Numbered from the stretch's first letter, positions 8,286 to 16,977 are shown. The stretch: DNA of 64,000 nt from Flavobacterium sp. UBA7665 (GCA_002483285.1 DLHP01000019.1:1-64000); one strand, 5' to 3'. Notes: a model not told the origin generated them from the sequence alone. Translations and numbers: made by a program.

Positions 8286-8927
8286 TTAATCTAACTTATT
8301 GATGTAGTATTTTGGGTATTTACTCGCGTCAAAGGTAAACTGATTTTTCGATAATGGCTGGTTGGTTTTAAAAGAATTAACAGTGAGCGTGGTTTTCGTC
8401 CCGTTTTTGCCCACTTCAATCAAATTGTAGATGTTTTTGGTCTGGATGTCAATGCCCAACAGGATTTCCTTACGTTGGTCTTTACCATTGGTTGGGGTCA
8501 ATTTAATGTATTGGATCTTGCGGCCTTTTACGTTCTGAACGATATCCAACATGAATTTATAACCGGAATTGAAGAACGTCAGCATCTTAGAAGGAGACAC
8601 CGCCGTATCGTCTTTTTCGTTGAATTTGGTGATAGAAATTTCCTCGTCTTCGGGATTGATGGTGTAGATTTTTTTACCGTCGAACATTTTGGTAACGCCC
8701 ATGAGGTTCAACACATACATGTTTCCCTGGATGGTAACATTTCCTTTGCTTTCCTGATTGATGTTTTCTTTGGAGTTGTTCAGCGCGTACTTAAAGTCGA
8801 TGACGATGTTTTTGTAACTTTTCACCTTTGAGGTTACCTGGTCCAGCAGGTCTTTGGCCTTTTTGTCCTGGGCCTGGATGGAAAAACTAAATAGTAGTAG
8901 GAATGCGATTGGGACAAGCTTTTTCAT
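8286..8927 (-). CDS. lolA: LolA-like outer membrane lipoprotein carrier
   Basis: 213 residues from the ATG at 8927; an upstream in-frame ATG at 8945 would overlap ftsK and place six extra residues before a normal signal peptide (KKLVPIAFLLLFSFSIQA). The mature protein has the LolA pattern: AKDLLDQVTSKVKSYKNI, then short beta segments with GN.YVL.L.GVTK.FDGKKIY. LolA ferries lipoproteins across the periplasm to the outer membrane. It lies between ftsK and the LptF/G gene. Confidence 0.85.
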   Translation of the reverse strand: MKKLVPIAFLLLFSFSIQAQDKKAKDLLDQVTSKVKSYKNIVIDFKYALNNSKENINQESKGNVTIQGNMYVLNLMGVTKMFDGKKIYTINPEDEEISITKFNEKDDTAVSPSKMLTFFNSGYKFMLDIVQNVKGRKIQYIKLTPTNGKDQRKEILLGIDIQTKNIYNLIEVGKNGTKTTLTVNSFKTNQPLSKNQFTFDASKYPKYYINKLD

Positions 8928-8931
8928 TTGG

Positions 8932-11397
8932 CTAATTTTGTTCATTATTAAAAAATTGATCCAATGCGCTTAAATCGGTAATGTTTACGTTTCTTGCTTT
9001 GCTTCCTTCAAAAGGGCCAACGATTCCGGCCGCTTCGAGTTGGTCGATCAGTCGTCCGGCGCGATTATAACCCAGTTTAAGTTTGCGTTGCAGCAGCGAA
9101 GCCGAGCCTTGTTGTGCAGTTACGATAATCTCTGCGGCTTCCCTAAATAGCGCATCTCTTTCAGAAATGTCCATATCAAGATTGATGCCACTCTCGCCTT
9201 CACCAACGTATTCGGGAAGCAGGTAAGCGTTGGGATACGCCTTCTGCGAACCAATGAATTCTGTAATCTTCTCCACCTCAGGCGTATCCACGAAGGCACA
9301 TTGTACCCTGACAATATCGTTTCCGTTGGTGTACAGCAAATCGCCTCGCCCAATCAACTGGTCGGCGCCCTGGGTATCAAGGATGGTTCGCGAATCAATT
9401 TTAGAAGTTACGCGAAAAGCAATCCTCGCAGGAAAATTCGCCTTAATGATTCCGGTAATCACGTTCACCGATGGGCGCTGCGTGGCTATAATCAAATGGA
9501 TTCCAATCGCCCTGGCGAGTTGCGCCAAACGTGCAATCGGCGTTTCTACTTCTTTTCCTGCGGTCATGATCAAATCGGCAAATTCGTCTACAACAAGCAC
9601 AATGTAAGGCAGGAAACGGTGGCCGTTCTCAGGGTTGAGTTTGCGATTCTTGAACTTTTCGTTGTACTCCTTGATGTTGCGTACCATGGCGTCTTTGAGT
9701 AGCGAATAACGGTCGTCCATTTCCACGCAAAGTGAATTGAGCGTGTTGATCACCTTGTTGTTATCGGTAATGATGGCATCGCCAGAATCTGGCAGTTTGG
9801 CCAGGTAGTGGCGTTCGATTTTATTGAACAACGTAAGCTCTACTTTCTTCGGATCGACGAGCACGAATTTCACTTCTGCCGGGTGTTTTTTATACAAAAG
9901 TGATGTCAATACCGCATTGAGCCCAACCGATTTTCCTTGTCCAGTTGCACCTGCCATCAATAAGTGCGGCATTTTGGCGAGATCCACCACAAAGGTTTCG
10001 TTGGAGATGGTTTTCCCGAGCGCGATAGGCAATTCCATTTCGGCTTCCTGGAATTTTGCCGAACCGATGACGCTTTTCATAGACACCATCGTCGGGTTCT
10101 TATTGGGAACTTCGATACCAATGGTGCCTTTTCCGGGAATTGGTGCAATGATACGGATGCCTAAGGCCGATAGCGACAAGGCGATATCGTCTTCGAGGCT
10201 TTTGATTTTCGAGATTCGGATTCCGGCTTCGGGTACGATTTCGTACAAAGTCACCGATGGACCTACAGTAGCCTTAATCTGGGCAATCTCAATTTTATAA
10301 TTGCGTAGCGTTTCTACGATATTGTTCTTGTTTTCTTCGAGTTCTGCTTGGTTGATGGTAATGCCTCCGCCCGAATATTCCTTAAGCAGGTCGAGGGTTG
10401 GGAATTTGTAATTAGACAGTTCTAAAGTCGGGTCGAACAAACCAAAGTCGGCCACAAGTTTCGCGGCAAGATTCTCTTCTACAATGTCTTCTTCGGGCGC
10501 TTTCTCGATGGTAAAAGCCTCGTCGCTGGTATGGATAACTTCTGGCTGCATGGGCGCTACCGGAGTGATCGTTTTTTCTTCAATCGGCTGATTGGTATGC
10601 AGGTGAATTTCTGACGGATGTTCGATCGTGGGTTTTAGCGCTTCTTTGTTGAGCTCAAATTGCGAAACCGGTTTGAGTACAGGTTCTGGTATTTCGTCAA
10701 TTTCTTCAACGTCCTCAACCTCTGGTTTTACAGCAAATTCCTCAAGATTGTAGGCCGGAGTTTCGGGTGTGATGGCAGTTTTAATGGTGGCGAGGCTTTC
10801 GTCAATTTCATTCTTACTTTTCTCAAAAAACGATTTGACACTGTCGGGCGACACCTTAATCTTGAAGATCAGGTAAATGATGATGCCAAAAATAAGTACG
10901 AGCATGGTTCCGGTCTTGCCGATGTAATCCTGCGCAAATTGGTTCATTTCATAACCGATTACGCCGCCGAGTTCGGGTAGCGAGGTGGCAAAAAAGCCAA
11001 AGAGGATTGAAATCAACACCATTGCGAACAAATCCCAAAACCAAATGTTCTTCAGCTTTTTAAGAGAGATGTCGAGTGCGAGGAACGAGCCGGTCAGGAA
11101 AAACAATTTGACGAGCAGGAAAGCGGCAGCGCCAAATCCGCGATAGACGAAGAAATCGGCCAATATCGCACCGAATTTTCCGAGCCAGTTGTGTACTTTT
11201 TCAGAACGATCTAAAGTACCCAGCGCACTTTGGTCTTCATGGCCGTAAATGAAATACGAAATGAAAGCCACGAGCAGCGCGATGGCAAACAAGATGAGCA
11301 GTGCGCCCACAAGTAATTTATGCTGTCGGGTGATTTTCCATGTTTTCTTTGCCGAAGGGGCTGTTTTAGCTGCAGTTTCCTTTGTCGTTTTTGCCAT
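8932..11397 (-). CDS. ftsK: DNA translocase FtsK/SpoIIIE
   Basis: 821 residues: four or five N-terminal transmembrane helices (about 28-175), an acidic Glu/Pro-rich linker (about 190-325), then the motor. Walker A (GATGQGKS) lies near residue 483 and Walker B (IVLVVDEFADL) near 600; the C-terminal gamma winged helix (SLLQRKLKLGYNRAGRLID) recognises KOPS-like sites that orient pumping. It clears chromosome DNA through the division septum. The linker is short compared with E. coli FtsK (1,329 residues), as usual in Bacteroidota. Confidence 0.95.
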   Translation of the reverse strand: MAKTTKETAAKTAPSAKKTWKITRQHKLLVGALLILFAIALLVAFISYFIYGHEDQSALGTLDRSEKVHNWLGKFGAILADFFVYRGFGAAAFLLVKLFFLTGSFLALDISLKKLKNIWFWDLFAMVLISILFGFFATSLPELGGVIGYEMNQFAQDYIGKTGTMLVLIFGIIIYLIFKIKVSPDSVKSFFEKSKNEIDESLATIKTAITPETPAYNLEEFAVKPEVEDVEEIDEIPEPVLKPVSQFELNKEALKPTIEHPSEIHLHTNQPIEEKTITPVAPMQPEVIHTSDEAFTIEKAPEEDIVEENLAAKLVADFGLFDPTLELSNYKFPTLDLLKEYSGGGITINQAELEENKNNIVETLRNYKIEIAQIKATVGPSVTLYEIVPEAGIRISKIKSLEDDIALSLSALGIRIIAPIPGKGTIGIEVPNKNPTMVSMKSVIGSAKFQEAEMELPIALGKTISNETFVVDLAKMPHLLMAGATGQGKSVGLNAVLTSLLYKKHPAEVKFVLVDPKKVELTLFNKIERHYLAKLPDSGDAIITDNNKVINTLNSLCVEMDDRYSLLKDAMVRNIKEYNEKFKNRKLNPENGHRFLPYIVLVVDEFADLIMTAGKEVETPIARLAQLARAIGIHLIIATQRPSVNVITGIIKANFPARIAFRVTSKIDSRTILDTQGADQLIGRGDLLYTNGNDIVRVQCAFVDTPEVEKITEFIGSQKAYPNAYLLPEYVGEGESGINLDMDISERDALFREAAEIIVTAQQGSASLLQRKLKLGYNRAGRLIDQLEAAGIVGPFEGSKARNVNITDLSALDQFFNNEQN

Positions 11398-11448
11398 CCT
11401 GAGTTGAAAATATTTGCTATAAAAATAGGGAAAAAATCGGATTTTGGA

Positions 11449-11823
11449 TTATAAAACTTTTGGGAGATAAATCATCAAACCAATAGCAATGGCGGTCATT
11501 GCCGCGAAAAATACCGCACCGGCGGCAATGTCTTTGATAAAGCCGATCTTTTCATGGAATTCGGGATGGATAAAGTCTGCTATTTTCTCAACGGCAGTAT
11601 TGAGTCCTTCTACACCAAGCACCAATCCGATCGCCAATGTTTGGAACATCCATTCGGTCATGGAAATTTCAAAATAAAATCCAGCCACTACCATGAGTAC
11701 GCCAATCGAGGCTTGTACCATCACACTGTGTTCTGTGGTGAGTAATTTTATGGCTCCCTTGAGCGCAAATCCCATGCTCTTGAAACGCCCGCTAAAAAAA
11801 GTGTTGTCTTTTTCGAATGCCAT
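11449..11823 (-). CDS. dgkA: Diacylglycerol/undecaprenol kinase family protein
   Basis: 124 residues, three transmembrane helices after an amphipathic start. Conserved DgkA signature EGLNTAVEKIADFI (about 73-86) and the following KIGFIKDIAAGAVF carry the metal-binding Glu and the catalytic region. The family phosphorylates diacylglycerol or undecaprenol at the inner membrane; substrate cannot be told from sequence. It lies 8 bases after tpx and 51 bases before ftsK, so tpx-dgkA-ftsK may be one unit. Confidence 0.9.
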   Translation of the reverse strand: MAFEKDNTFFSGRFKSMGFALKGAIKLLTTEHSVMVQASIGVLMVVAGFYFEISMTEWMFQTLAIGLVLGVEGLNTAVEKIADFIHPEFHEKIGFIKDIAAGAVFFAAMTAIAIGLMIYLPKVL

Positions 11824-11831
11824 TGTGTGGG

Positions 11832-12329
11832 TTATAATGCAGCCAAAGCGGCTTCGTAGTTGGGTTCATCGCTGATGTTTCCTACTTGTTCGGTGTGGGT
11901 GATGATACCGTCTTCATTGATGACCACGACCGCGCGCGAATGCAATCCGTTAAAAATACCTTCGGTGATTTCAAGCCCGTAATCCTTGCCAAAACTGCCG
12001 TCTACAAAATCAGAAAGACAGATGGCATTGTCGATGCCTTCTACGCCGCAAAAACGTTTCATGGCAAATGGCAAATCACGCGCAATGCAAAGCACTTTGG
12101 TGTTGGGCAGGTTGGCCGCCTGCTCGTTGAATTTGCGTACCGACGTTGCGCAGGTACTCGTATCAATGCTCGGAAAAATATTCAAAACCAGTTTATGGCC
12201 TTTAAAATCGTTAAGCGTTGCCACCGACAAATCGTTCCTGACGAGTTTAAAATCAGGTGCAGCGGTATTTATTTTTGGCAGTTCGCCGTTGGTGTGTATT
12301 GGATTTCCTCCTAAAATTATCGTAGCCAT
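11832..12329 (-). CDS. tpx: Thiol peroxidase Tpx
   Basis: 165 residues, atypical 2-Cys peroxiredoxin reducing hydrogen peroxide and alkyl peroxides with thioredoxin. The peroxidatic cysteine lies in SIDTSTCATSVRKFN (about residue 60) and the resolving cysteine in MKRFCG (about 94), both in the spacing of E. coli Tpx. The start ATG at 12329 has a -7-like element at 12348-12355 just upstream. It opens the peroxide-defence set that continues with thioredoxin, 2-Cys peroxiredoxin and KatG. Confidence 0.94.
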   Translation of the reverse strand: MATIILGGNPIHTNGELPKINTAAPDFKLVRNDLSVATLNDFKGHKLVLNIFPSIDTSTCATSVRKFNEQAANLPNTKVLCIARDLPFAMKRFCGVEGIDNAICLSDFVDGSFGKDYGLEITEGIFNGLHSRAVVVINEDGIITHTEQVGNISDEPNYEAALAAL

Positions 12330-12347
12330 GGGTCATTTTTTAATGCC

Positions 12348-12355
12348 CAAAAGTA
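12348..12355 (-). promoter_or_regulatory. Candidate -7 element for tpx
   Basis: TACTTTTG on the minus strand matches TAnnTTTG. It lies about 20 bases before the tpx start. The nearest -33-like TTTG is at about 12382-12385, a spacing of 26, longer than the usual 17-23, so this is tentative. Confidence 0.4.
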
Positions 12356-12394
12356 AGGATTTATTTGTGGAGATAAAAGAACAAAGATGTTATT

Positions 12395-12550
12395 ACCAAA
12401 TTCCCGCAGACTGCGTTACGGATTACCTTCGGTCTGTTCGGCCTACGGCCTCGGGTAAGGCCAAATCTTTTTGTATGGCGGCTTAGCGCGCAGCGCCCAT
12501 CCAAATAATTGCAGTAGAAAGCACGGCCGATGGCAACGCCCAAAAACAAA
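12395..12550 (-). repeat. Dispersed stem-loop repeat, copy C (degraded)
   Basis: Read on the minus strand, one arm (about 12510-12545) matches the left arm of copy A: GGGCGTTGCC..CGGCCG.GCTTTC.ACTGCAAT. The other arm is poorly conserved (AAAAAGATTTGGCC near 12450-12470). It lies in the 277-base gap between tpx and the next gene; no gene is called there. Confidence 0.45.
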
Positions 12551-12577
12551 AAAAACACCGGACTGGTGATGCCCAGT
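12549..12577 (-). terminator. Candidate terminator after thioredoxin/DUF6952-like pair
   Basis: Minus strand: ACTGG, six-base loop, CCAGT, then CCGGTG and eight T residues. It lies 30 bases downstream of the small-protein stop codon. Confidence 0.5.
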
Positions 12578-12606
12578 ACGATGTCTTTATAAGAATTTGA
12601 TAAAAT

Positions 12607-12864
12607 TTACTTGTCTATAGAACCCAAAACCCGTTGCATAAAAGCATTGAGTGCTTCCTTTTTGTCGGTTCCGGATTGGATGAGTTTGTGTACTTCGAGC
12701 GCGCCGTACATATTTGAAATGAGCTCGCCAATCACATCGAGTTCTTCGTCCTTGAGTGAGGAAACTTCGGTGAGCGCCTCGAGTACTTCCACGGTTTCAA
12801 TAAGATAATCCGCGTCATTGTCTTCAATGAATTGCGTCAGGTGTTTGATTACCGGAAGTTTCAT
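12607..12864 (-). CDS. DUF6952-like small acidic protein
   Basis: 85 residues, acidic, all-helical, no signal or membrane segment: KLPVIKHLTQFIEDNDADYLIETVEVLEAL...VIGELISNMYGALEVHKLI. I recall such proteins being translationally coupled to thioredoxin in flavobacteria under the name DUF6952, but this was not checked. Its start overlaps the thioredoxin stop (12861-12864, ATGA), so the two are made together. Function unknown; a partner or regulator of the thioredoxin is a guess from the overlap. Confidence 0.75.
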   Translation of the reverse strand: MKLPVIKHLTQFIEDNDADYLIETVEVLEALTEVSSLKDEELDVIGELISNMYGALEVHKLIQSGTDKKEALNAFMQRVLGSIDK

Positions 12865-13169
12865 AATATTTCGCTTACGAGTTCGGTGAGTACTTCGGCT
12901 TTGTTGGTCTGCGTTTCGTTAGTGAGTTTTCCGTTTACGAAAGTAGCAAAAGTGGGCAGGTTGGAGACATTGGCCAGCTTCCTGGATTCGGGTGCGTTTT
13001 CGGCATCCACCAAAACAAAAGTAATGTCTTCATTCTCAGCAGCCAATTTTTTAAACTTTGGTTTCATGATCCTGCAGTTGCCACACCACGAAGCCGAGTA
13101 TTGCACGACTACTTTTTCGTTGGTGTTGACGATATTTTGAAGGGTGTCTTCGTTTAGTTCTATGAGCAT
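12861..13169 (-). CDS. Thioredoxin family protein (WCGNC)
   Basis: 102-residue cytoplasmic thioredoxin. Active site WCGNC (Cys29, Cys32) replaces the common WCGPC; cis-Pro is in SNLPTFATF. The reading frame is open to 13244, but the extra 25 residues are encoded by the inverted-repeat region and look nothing like a thioredoxin, so the ATG at 13169 (MLIELNE) is chosen. With Tpx and the 2-Cys peroxiredoxin on either side, it may be their electron donor (inference). Confidence 0.88.
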   Translation of the reverse strand: MLIELNEDTLQNIVNTNEKVVVQYSASWCGNCRIMKPKFKKLAAENEDITFVLVDAENAPESRKLANVSNLPTFATFVNGKLTNETQTNKAEVLTELVSEIL

Positions 13170-13184
13170 ATTTTTAGATTTTTT

Positions 13185-13306
13185 GGACACGGCTACGTCT
13201 TTGGACACGCCCTTTGGGCTTCGGACGCGCTGCGCTTTAGACAATAAAAATCAGTCAAAAGCGCAGCGTGTCCAAAGTAAAACGTGTCTAAAGCGCAGCG
13301 TGTCTA
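13185..13306. repeat. Inverted array of short GC-rich units between thioredoxin and peroxiredoxin
   Basis: The left arm (13185-13242) holds about three units resembling GGACACGCTGCGCTTT. The right arm (about 13256-13305) holds the reverse complement, AAAGCGCAGCGTGTCC, twice in good form and once shortened. The best pair is perfect over about 16 bases. The loop is AT-rich and short. It fills the whole 138-base gap and probably ends or processes transcription from the peroxiredoxin gene; no other terminator is seen there. Confidence 0.7.
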
Positions 13307-13307
13307 A

Positions 13308-13946
13308 TTAATTAGCCGATAAATACGCAGCAGTACTATTCCTATCCGCGCTCATCGCTTCCTTACCGCTTTCCCAGTTGGCTGGGCAAACTTCACCTTT
13401 GGTTTGGATGTGGGTGTAGGCATCGATCATTCGCAAGAATTCGTTTACGTGCCTGCCGAGTGGCATGTCGTTGACACTTTCGTGGAAGATTTTTCCGGTT
13501 TCGTCTATGAGGTAAGTGGCGCGGAAAGTTACGTTAGAACCTTCGATCATGATCGAGTCTGTTTCTTCGCTGTAGCTTGTAGATTCGATATCTAAGATGC
13601 CGAGGATATTAGAGAGGTTTCTGTTAGTGTCAGCAAGAATCGGGTAGGTAACGCCTTCAATGCCACCTGCATTCTTAGGCGTGTTGAGCCAGGCAAAGTG
13701 CACTTCATTGGTGTCGCAGGAAGCACCGATTACCATGGTGTTGCGTTTTTCGAATTCTTGTAAAGCCGCCTGGAATGCGTGCAGCTCGGTAGGGCAAACA
13801 AAAGTAAAATCTTTCGGGTACCAGAACAAGATTACTTTTTTGTTGTTTTGTACCGCCTCATCAAGCACGTTGATTTTCAAATTGTCGCCCATGAAAGAGA
13901 TGGCGTCTACTGTAATGTTTGGGAATTTTTTTCCGACTAAAGACAT
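13308..13946 (-). CDS. 2-Cys peroxiredoxin (AhpC/Prx1 type)
   Basis: 212 residues. Peroxidatic Cys51 in FTFVCPTE and resolving Cys187 in GEVCPANW identify a typical 2-Cys peroxiredoxin of the AhpC/Prx1 class, reducing hydrogen peroxide and organic peroxides. No AhpF flavoprotein is nearby, so thioredoxin is the likely reductant (inference). The frame is open to 13994, but that segment includes the -7 promoter element (13982-13989), so the ATG at 13946 (MSLVGKKFPN) is taken. Confidence 0.93.
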   Translation of the reverse strand: MSLVGKKFPNITVDAISFMGDNLKINVLDEAVQNNKKVILFWYPKDFTFVCPTELHAFQAALQEFEKRNTMVIGASCDTNEVHFAWLNTPKNAGGIEGVTYPILADTNRNLSNILGILDIESTSYSEETDSIMIEGSNVTFRATYLIDETGKIFHESVNDMPLGRHVNEFLRMIDAYTHIQTKGEVCPANWESGKEAMSADRNSTAAYLSAN

Positions 13947-13981
13947 AATGTATATGGTTTTTAAATTATTTTTTGATGCTG

Positions 13982-13989
13982 CAAAATTA
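13982..13989 (-). promoter_or_regulatory. -7 element of the peroxiredoxin promoter
   Basis: TAATTTTG on the minus strand, an exact match to TAnnTTTG, 36 bases before the ATG. No clear TTG is seen at the -33 spacing, which might mean an activator is needed; that is inference. Confidence 0.5.
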
Positions 13990-14066
13990 ATCATAAACTC
14001 GATTTGTTTTTAAAAATCGTTCATTCTATTTGGCTATCAATTGATAGTTTTGGGCTATTTGAAGCA

Positions 14067-14209
14067 CAATCCGGCTGTACGCTATAGCTTTTGTTCTAAA
14101 ATGCTTTTTTGAAACCAGCGTAAAGCGCTTCCGTTGGTCGCGTTTGCCCTGGGACAAAAAACGCATTTTCTCTCAAAAGGCTGCCGCTGCCATCCGGGCT
14201 AGGCTCCGC
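14067..14209 (+). repeat. Dispersed stem-loop repeat, copy B
   Basis: Arms 14067-14093 (CCGGCTGTACGCTATAGCTTTTG) and 14174-14209 (CAAAAGGCTGCCGCTGCCATCC). Inside, a further stem pairs 14098-14111 (AAAATGC plus TTTTTTG) with 14155-14169, with one bulged base. The inner stem differs from those in copies A, D, E and F. Confidence 0.65.
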
Positions 14210-14466
14210 ACTCCAAAAATTTAGTGCGGCGTATTAACATTTGATACGGAAATTCTGCTTTGAGGATTTGCAGGGGATTAGTAGATTGCCTTCAGGGAAG
14301 GGGCGGTAACGTCCCTAAAAATTTTAAAAATATCCGAAATGTAGAAAAACTGGATGATATTATAAAGTTGCATTTGTGCCTATTCATGAAGTCATCGATT
14401 CTGAGCCAAATTAAATAAATGTCATGAGTAATTGAGGGTTCATTTTTACATTTTACTCATCCCAAT

Positions 14467-14494
14467 AAAAAAAGCGTCCCGATGACGGAACGCT
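14467..14494 (-). terminator. Terminator of katG
   Basis: Minus strand: AGCGT-CC paired with GG-ACGCT across a short loop, then seven T residues. It is about 80 bases past the katG stop, beyond a GC-rich palindrome (14513-14558). Confidence 0.7.
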
Positions 14495-14572
14495 CTTTAA
14501 ATTTGTTTGTGTTATTCCGCTGCGCTGCGCCCGGTTCGGCTGCGACTAGGGCGGAATAGTTAAATGGCAATA

Positions 14573-16828
14573 TTAAAAGCGGTCGAGGTTCATCACTTTA
14601 TCCCAAGCCGAAGCAAAATCGTTTACAAATTTCGCTTTGGCATCATCGCTCGCATATACTTCGGCCAAGGCGCGCAGTTCCGAGTTCGACCCGAAAACCA
14701 AATCGGCGCGGGTCGCCGTCCATTTTACAAAACCTGTTTTGCGGTCGCGCCCTTCGTAAAGTTCTTTGTCGGCGGTACGGGCTTTCCATTCCGTACCCAT
14801 GTCGAGTAGATTTACAAAGAAATCATTGGTGAGTTGTCCGGGTTTGTTGGTAAAGATGCCATGTGTCGAGCCGTCATAATTGGTTCCGATAGCACGAAGT
14901 CCACCCACGAGCACCGTAAGTTCGGGCGCCGTTAGGTTGAGCAGTTGTGCCTTGTCTACGAGCAAAGATTCGGTTGGCACCGGGAAACCGGCTTTGCGGT
15001 AGTTCCTGAAACCGTCGGCCATTGGTTCGAGATAATGGAATGAGTCAACGTCGGTCTGTTCCTGCGAGGCGTCCATCCGTCCTGGTGTAAAAGGAATGTA
15101 GACCGGTTGTCCGGCCTCTTTTGCGGCTTTTTCAACGCCTGCATTTCCCGCCAGTACAATCAAATCGGCGAGCGATATTTTCTTTCCGCCGGTTTGTGCG
15201 TTGTTGAACTCTTTTTGGATGTTTTCTAATTTAGTCAACACTTTTTGCAATTGCGGCGGATTGTTCACTTCCCAATCTTTTTGCGGGGCGAGCCTAATCC
15301 TAGCGCCATTGGCACCGCCGCGTTTATCGGATCCCCTAAACGTAGCAGCCGACGCCCAAGCAGTCGATACCAGTTCTGAAACCGTCAACCCTGAAGTCAG
15401 TACTGTATCTTTTAACGCTGCAATGTCATTGGACTCCACGAGCGGATGGTTTACTTCGGGGATCGGGTCTTGCCAAATCAATTCCTCCTGTGGCACTTCG
15501 GGGCCAAGGTATCTTTCTTTTGGTCCCATGTCGCGGTGCGTGAGTTTGAACCAGGCGCGCGCAAAGGCGTCGGCGAAAGCATCGGGATTTTCAAGGAAAC
15601 GCCGTGATATTTTTTCGTAAGCCGGATCGAGTCGCAGCGATAAATCGGTGGTGAGCATTGTGGGCAGTTTGTTGGCGCCACCAAAAGCGTCAGGAATTAT
15701 GGCATCGGCGTTTTTGGCTACCCATTGGTGTGCACCGCCTGGACTTTTACTGAGCTCCCATTCAAAACCAAACAAATTTTCAAAAAAGTTGTTGCTCCAT
15801 TGCGTGGGGGTTTTGGTCCAGGTGACTTCAAGCCCGCTGGTGATTGCGTCGGCACCTTTCCCAGATCCGAAGCTATTTTTCCAGCCAAAGCCCTGCAGTT
15901 CTATGTCTTCGGCTTCGGGTTCTTTGCCCACGTGGTCGGAAGTCGATGCACCGTGGGTTTTTCCAAAGGTGTGTCCACCGGCAATCAATGCTACGGTTTC
16001 CTCATCGTCCATCGCCATGCGTCCAAACGTATCGCGGATGTCCTTCGCGGCCAAAACTGGGTCGGGGTTTCCGTCGGGTCCTTCGGGATTGACGTAGATT
16101 AATCCCATTTGCACAGCGGCGAGCGGTTTTTCTAAGTTTCGGGTATGCACTTCGCCATTGGCGTTGTCGTCAGATACCAATACGCCGCTTCCTGCAACAC
16201 CATCGGATCCTTTCGCATAGCGCAGGTCACCGCCGAGCCAGGTATTTTCGGATCCCCAATACACCGATTCGTCGGCTTCCCAGACATCTTCGCGCCCGCC
16301 TGCAAATCCAAAGGTTTTGAATCCCATCGATTCTAGCGCGACATTTCCCGTGAGCACCATCAAATCGGCCCAGGAAATCTTATTGCCGTATTTCTGTTTG
16401 ATGGGCCAAAGCAATCGGCGCGCTTTGTCAAGGCTTACATTGTCTGGCCAACTATTGAGCGGTGCAAAACGCTGTAAGCCTGCGCCTGCGCCACCGCGTC
16501 CGTCGGTAATGCGGTAAGTTCCTGCAGAGTGCCAGGCCATTCTGATGAACAATCCGCCGTAGTGGCCAAAATCGGCCGGCCACCAGTTTTGTGAATCGGT
16601 CATGAGTACGTTTAGATCTGCTTTTAGGGCTGCGAGGTCGAGGCTTTTGAAAGCTTCGGCATAGTTGAAGTTTTCGCCCATCGGATTAGACGCCGGATGA
16701 TTCTGGCGCAGGATGTTCAGGTTTAACTGGTTGGGCCACCAGTTGCGGTTACTCGTGCCATTTTCGGCACTTTGGGTCAATGACCCGCTTGAGAACGGGC
16801 ATTTCCCCGTAGCATTTTGATTTTCCAT
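14573..16828 (-). CDS. katG: Catalase-peroxidase KatG
   Basis: 751-residue bifunctional heme catalase-peroxidase, destroying hydrogen peroxide. The distal active site RMAWH is at residues 96-100 (Arg96, Trp99, His100). The Tyr of MGLIYVNPEGP forms, with Trp99 and a later Met, the crosslinked Met-Tyr-Trp adduct needed for catalase activity. The proximal heme ligand is in AGGHTFGKTHG. The second, heme-free domain (about 430-751) is present and the length is normal. It is the last member of the peroxide-defence set and diverges from the amino acid permease. Confidence 0.96.
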   Translation of the reverse strand: MENQNATGKCPFSSGSLTQSAENGTSNRNWWPNQLNLNILRQNHPASNPMGENFNYAEAFKSLDLAALKADLNVLMTDSQNWWPADFGHYGGLFIRMAWHSAGTYRITDGRGGAGAGLQRFAPLNSWPDNVSLDKARRLLWPIKQKYGNKISWADLMVLTGNVALESMGFKTFGFAGGREDVWEADESVYWGSENTWLGGDLRYAKGSDGVAGSGVLVSDDNANGEVHTRNLEKPLAAVQMGLIYVNPEGPDGNPDPVLAAKDIRDTFGRMAMDDEETVALIAGGHTFGKTHGASTSDHVGKEPEAEDIELQGFGWKNSFGSGKGADAITSGLEVTWTKTPTQWSNNFFENLFGFEWELSKSPGGAHQWVAKNADAIIPDAFGGANKLPTMLTTDLSLRLDPAYEKISRRFLENPDAFADAFARAWFKLTHRDMGPKERYLGPEVPQEELIWQDPIPEVNHPLVESNDIAALKDTVLTSGLTVSELVSTAWASAATFRGSDKRGGANGARIRLAPQKDWEVNNPPQLQKVLTKLENIQKEFNNAQTGGKKISLADLIVLAGNAGVEKAAKEAGQPVYIPFTPGRMDASQEQTDVDSFHYLEPMADGFRNYRKAGFPVPTESLLVDKAQLLNLTAPELTVLVGGLRAIGTNYDGSTHGIFTNKPGQLTNDFFVNLLDMGTEWKARTADKELYEGRDRKTGFVKWTATRADLVFGSNSELRALAEVYASDDAKAKFVNDFASAWDKVMNLDRF

Positions 16829-16944
16829 ATTTGTATTGTTTTTTGTCGGTTGGAGAACTATAAATTTAGCCTTTCTTTTGCTACCCGCGATGCATTTTAA
16901 TTTAATATTACTATAAGTTAATCGTCAAAATTTATGTTTGCTAT

Positions 16945-16977
16945 TTTGAGTGCCCTGTCTTTTCTTTTATATATTTG
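16945..16977 (+). promoter_or_regulatory. Promoter of the amino acid permease
   Basis: TTTG at 16945-16948, a spacer of 21 bases, then TATATTTG at 16970-16977, an exact flavobacterial promoter. Transcription would begin near 16984, about 20 bases before the ATG, with no Shine-Dalgarno site in the A-rich leader. Confidence 0.7.

Larger units (their letters stand above)
13947..14572. other. 626-base spacer between peroxiredoxin and katG
   Basis: No gene is recognised on either strand. It contains the peroxiredoxin -7 element (13982-13989), stem-loop repeat copy B (14067-14209), the katG terminator (14467-14494) and a palindrome beside the katG stop (TATTCCGC 14513-14520 pairing with 14551-14558). 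The stretch 14215-14460 is AT-rich and holds nothing I can name. Confidence 0.6.

Noticed and set aside
12361..12558. Possible 65-residue protein on the minus strand
   Set aside because: It is encoded by the degraded stem-loop repeat C and has no family resemblance.
13170..13244. 25-residue N-terminal extension of the thioredoxin
   Set aside because: Encoded by inverted tandem units, not protein-like; ATG at 13169 preferred.
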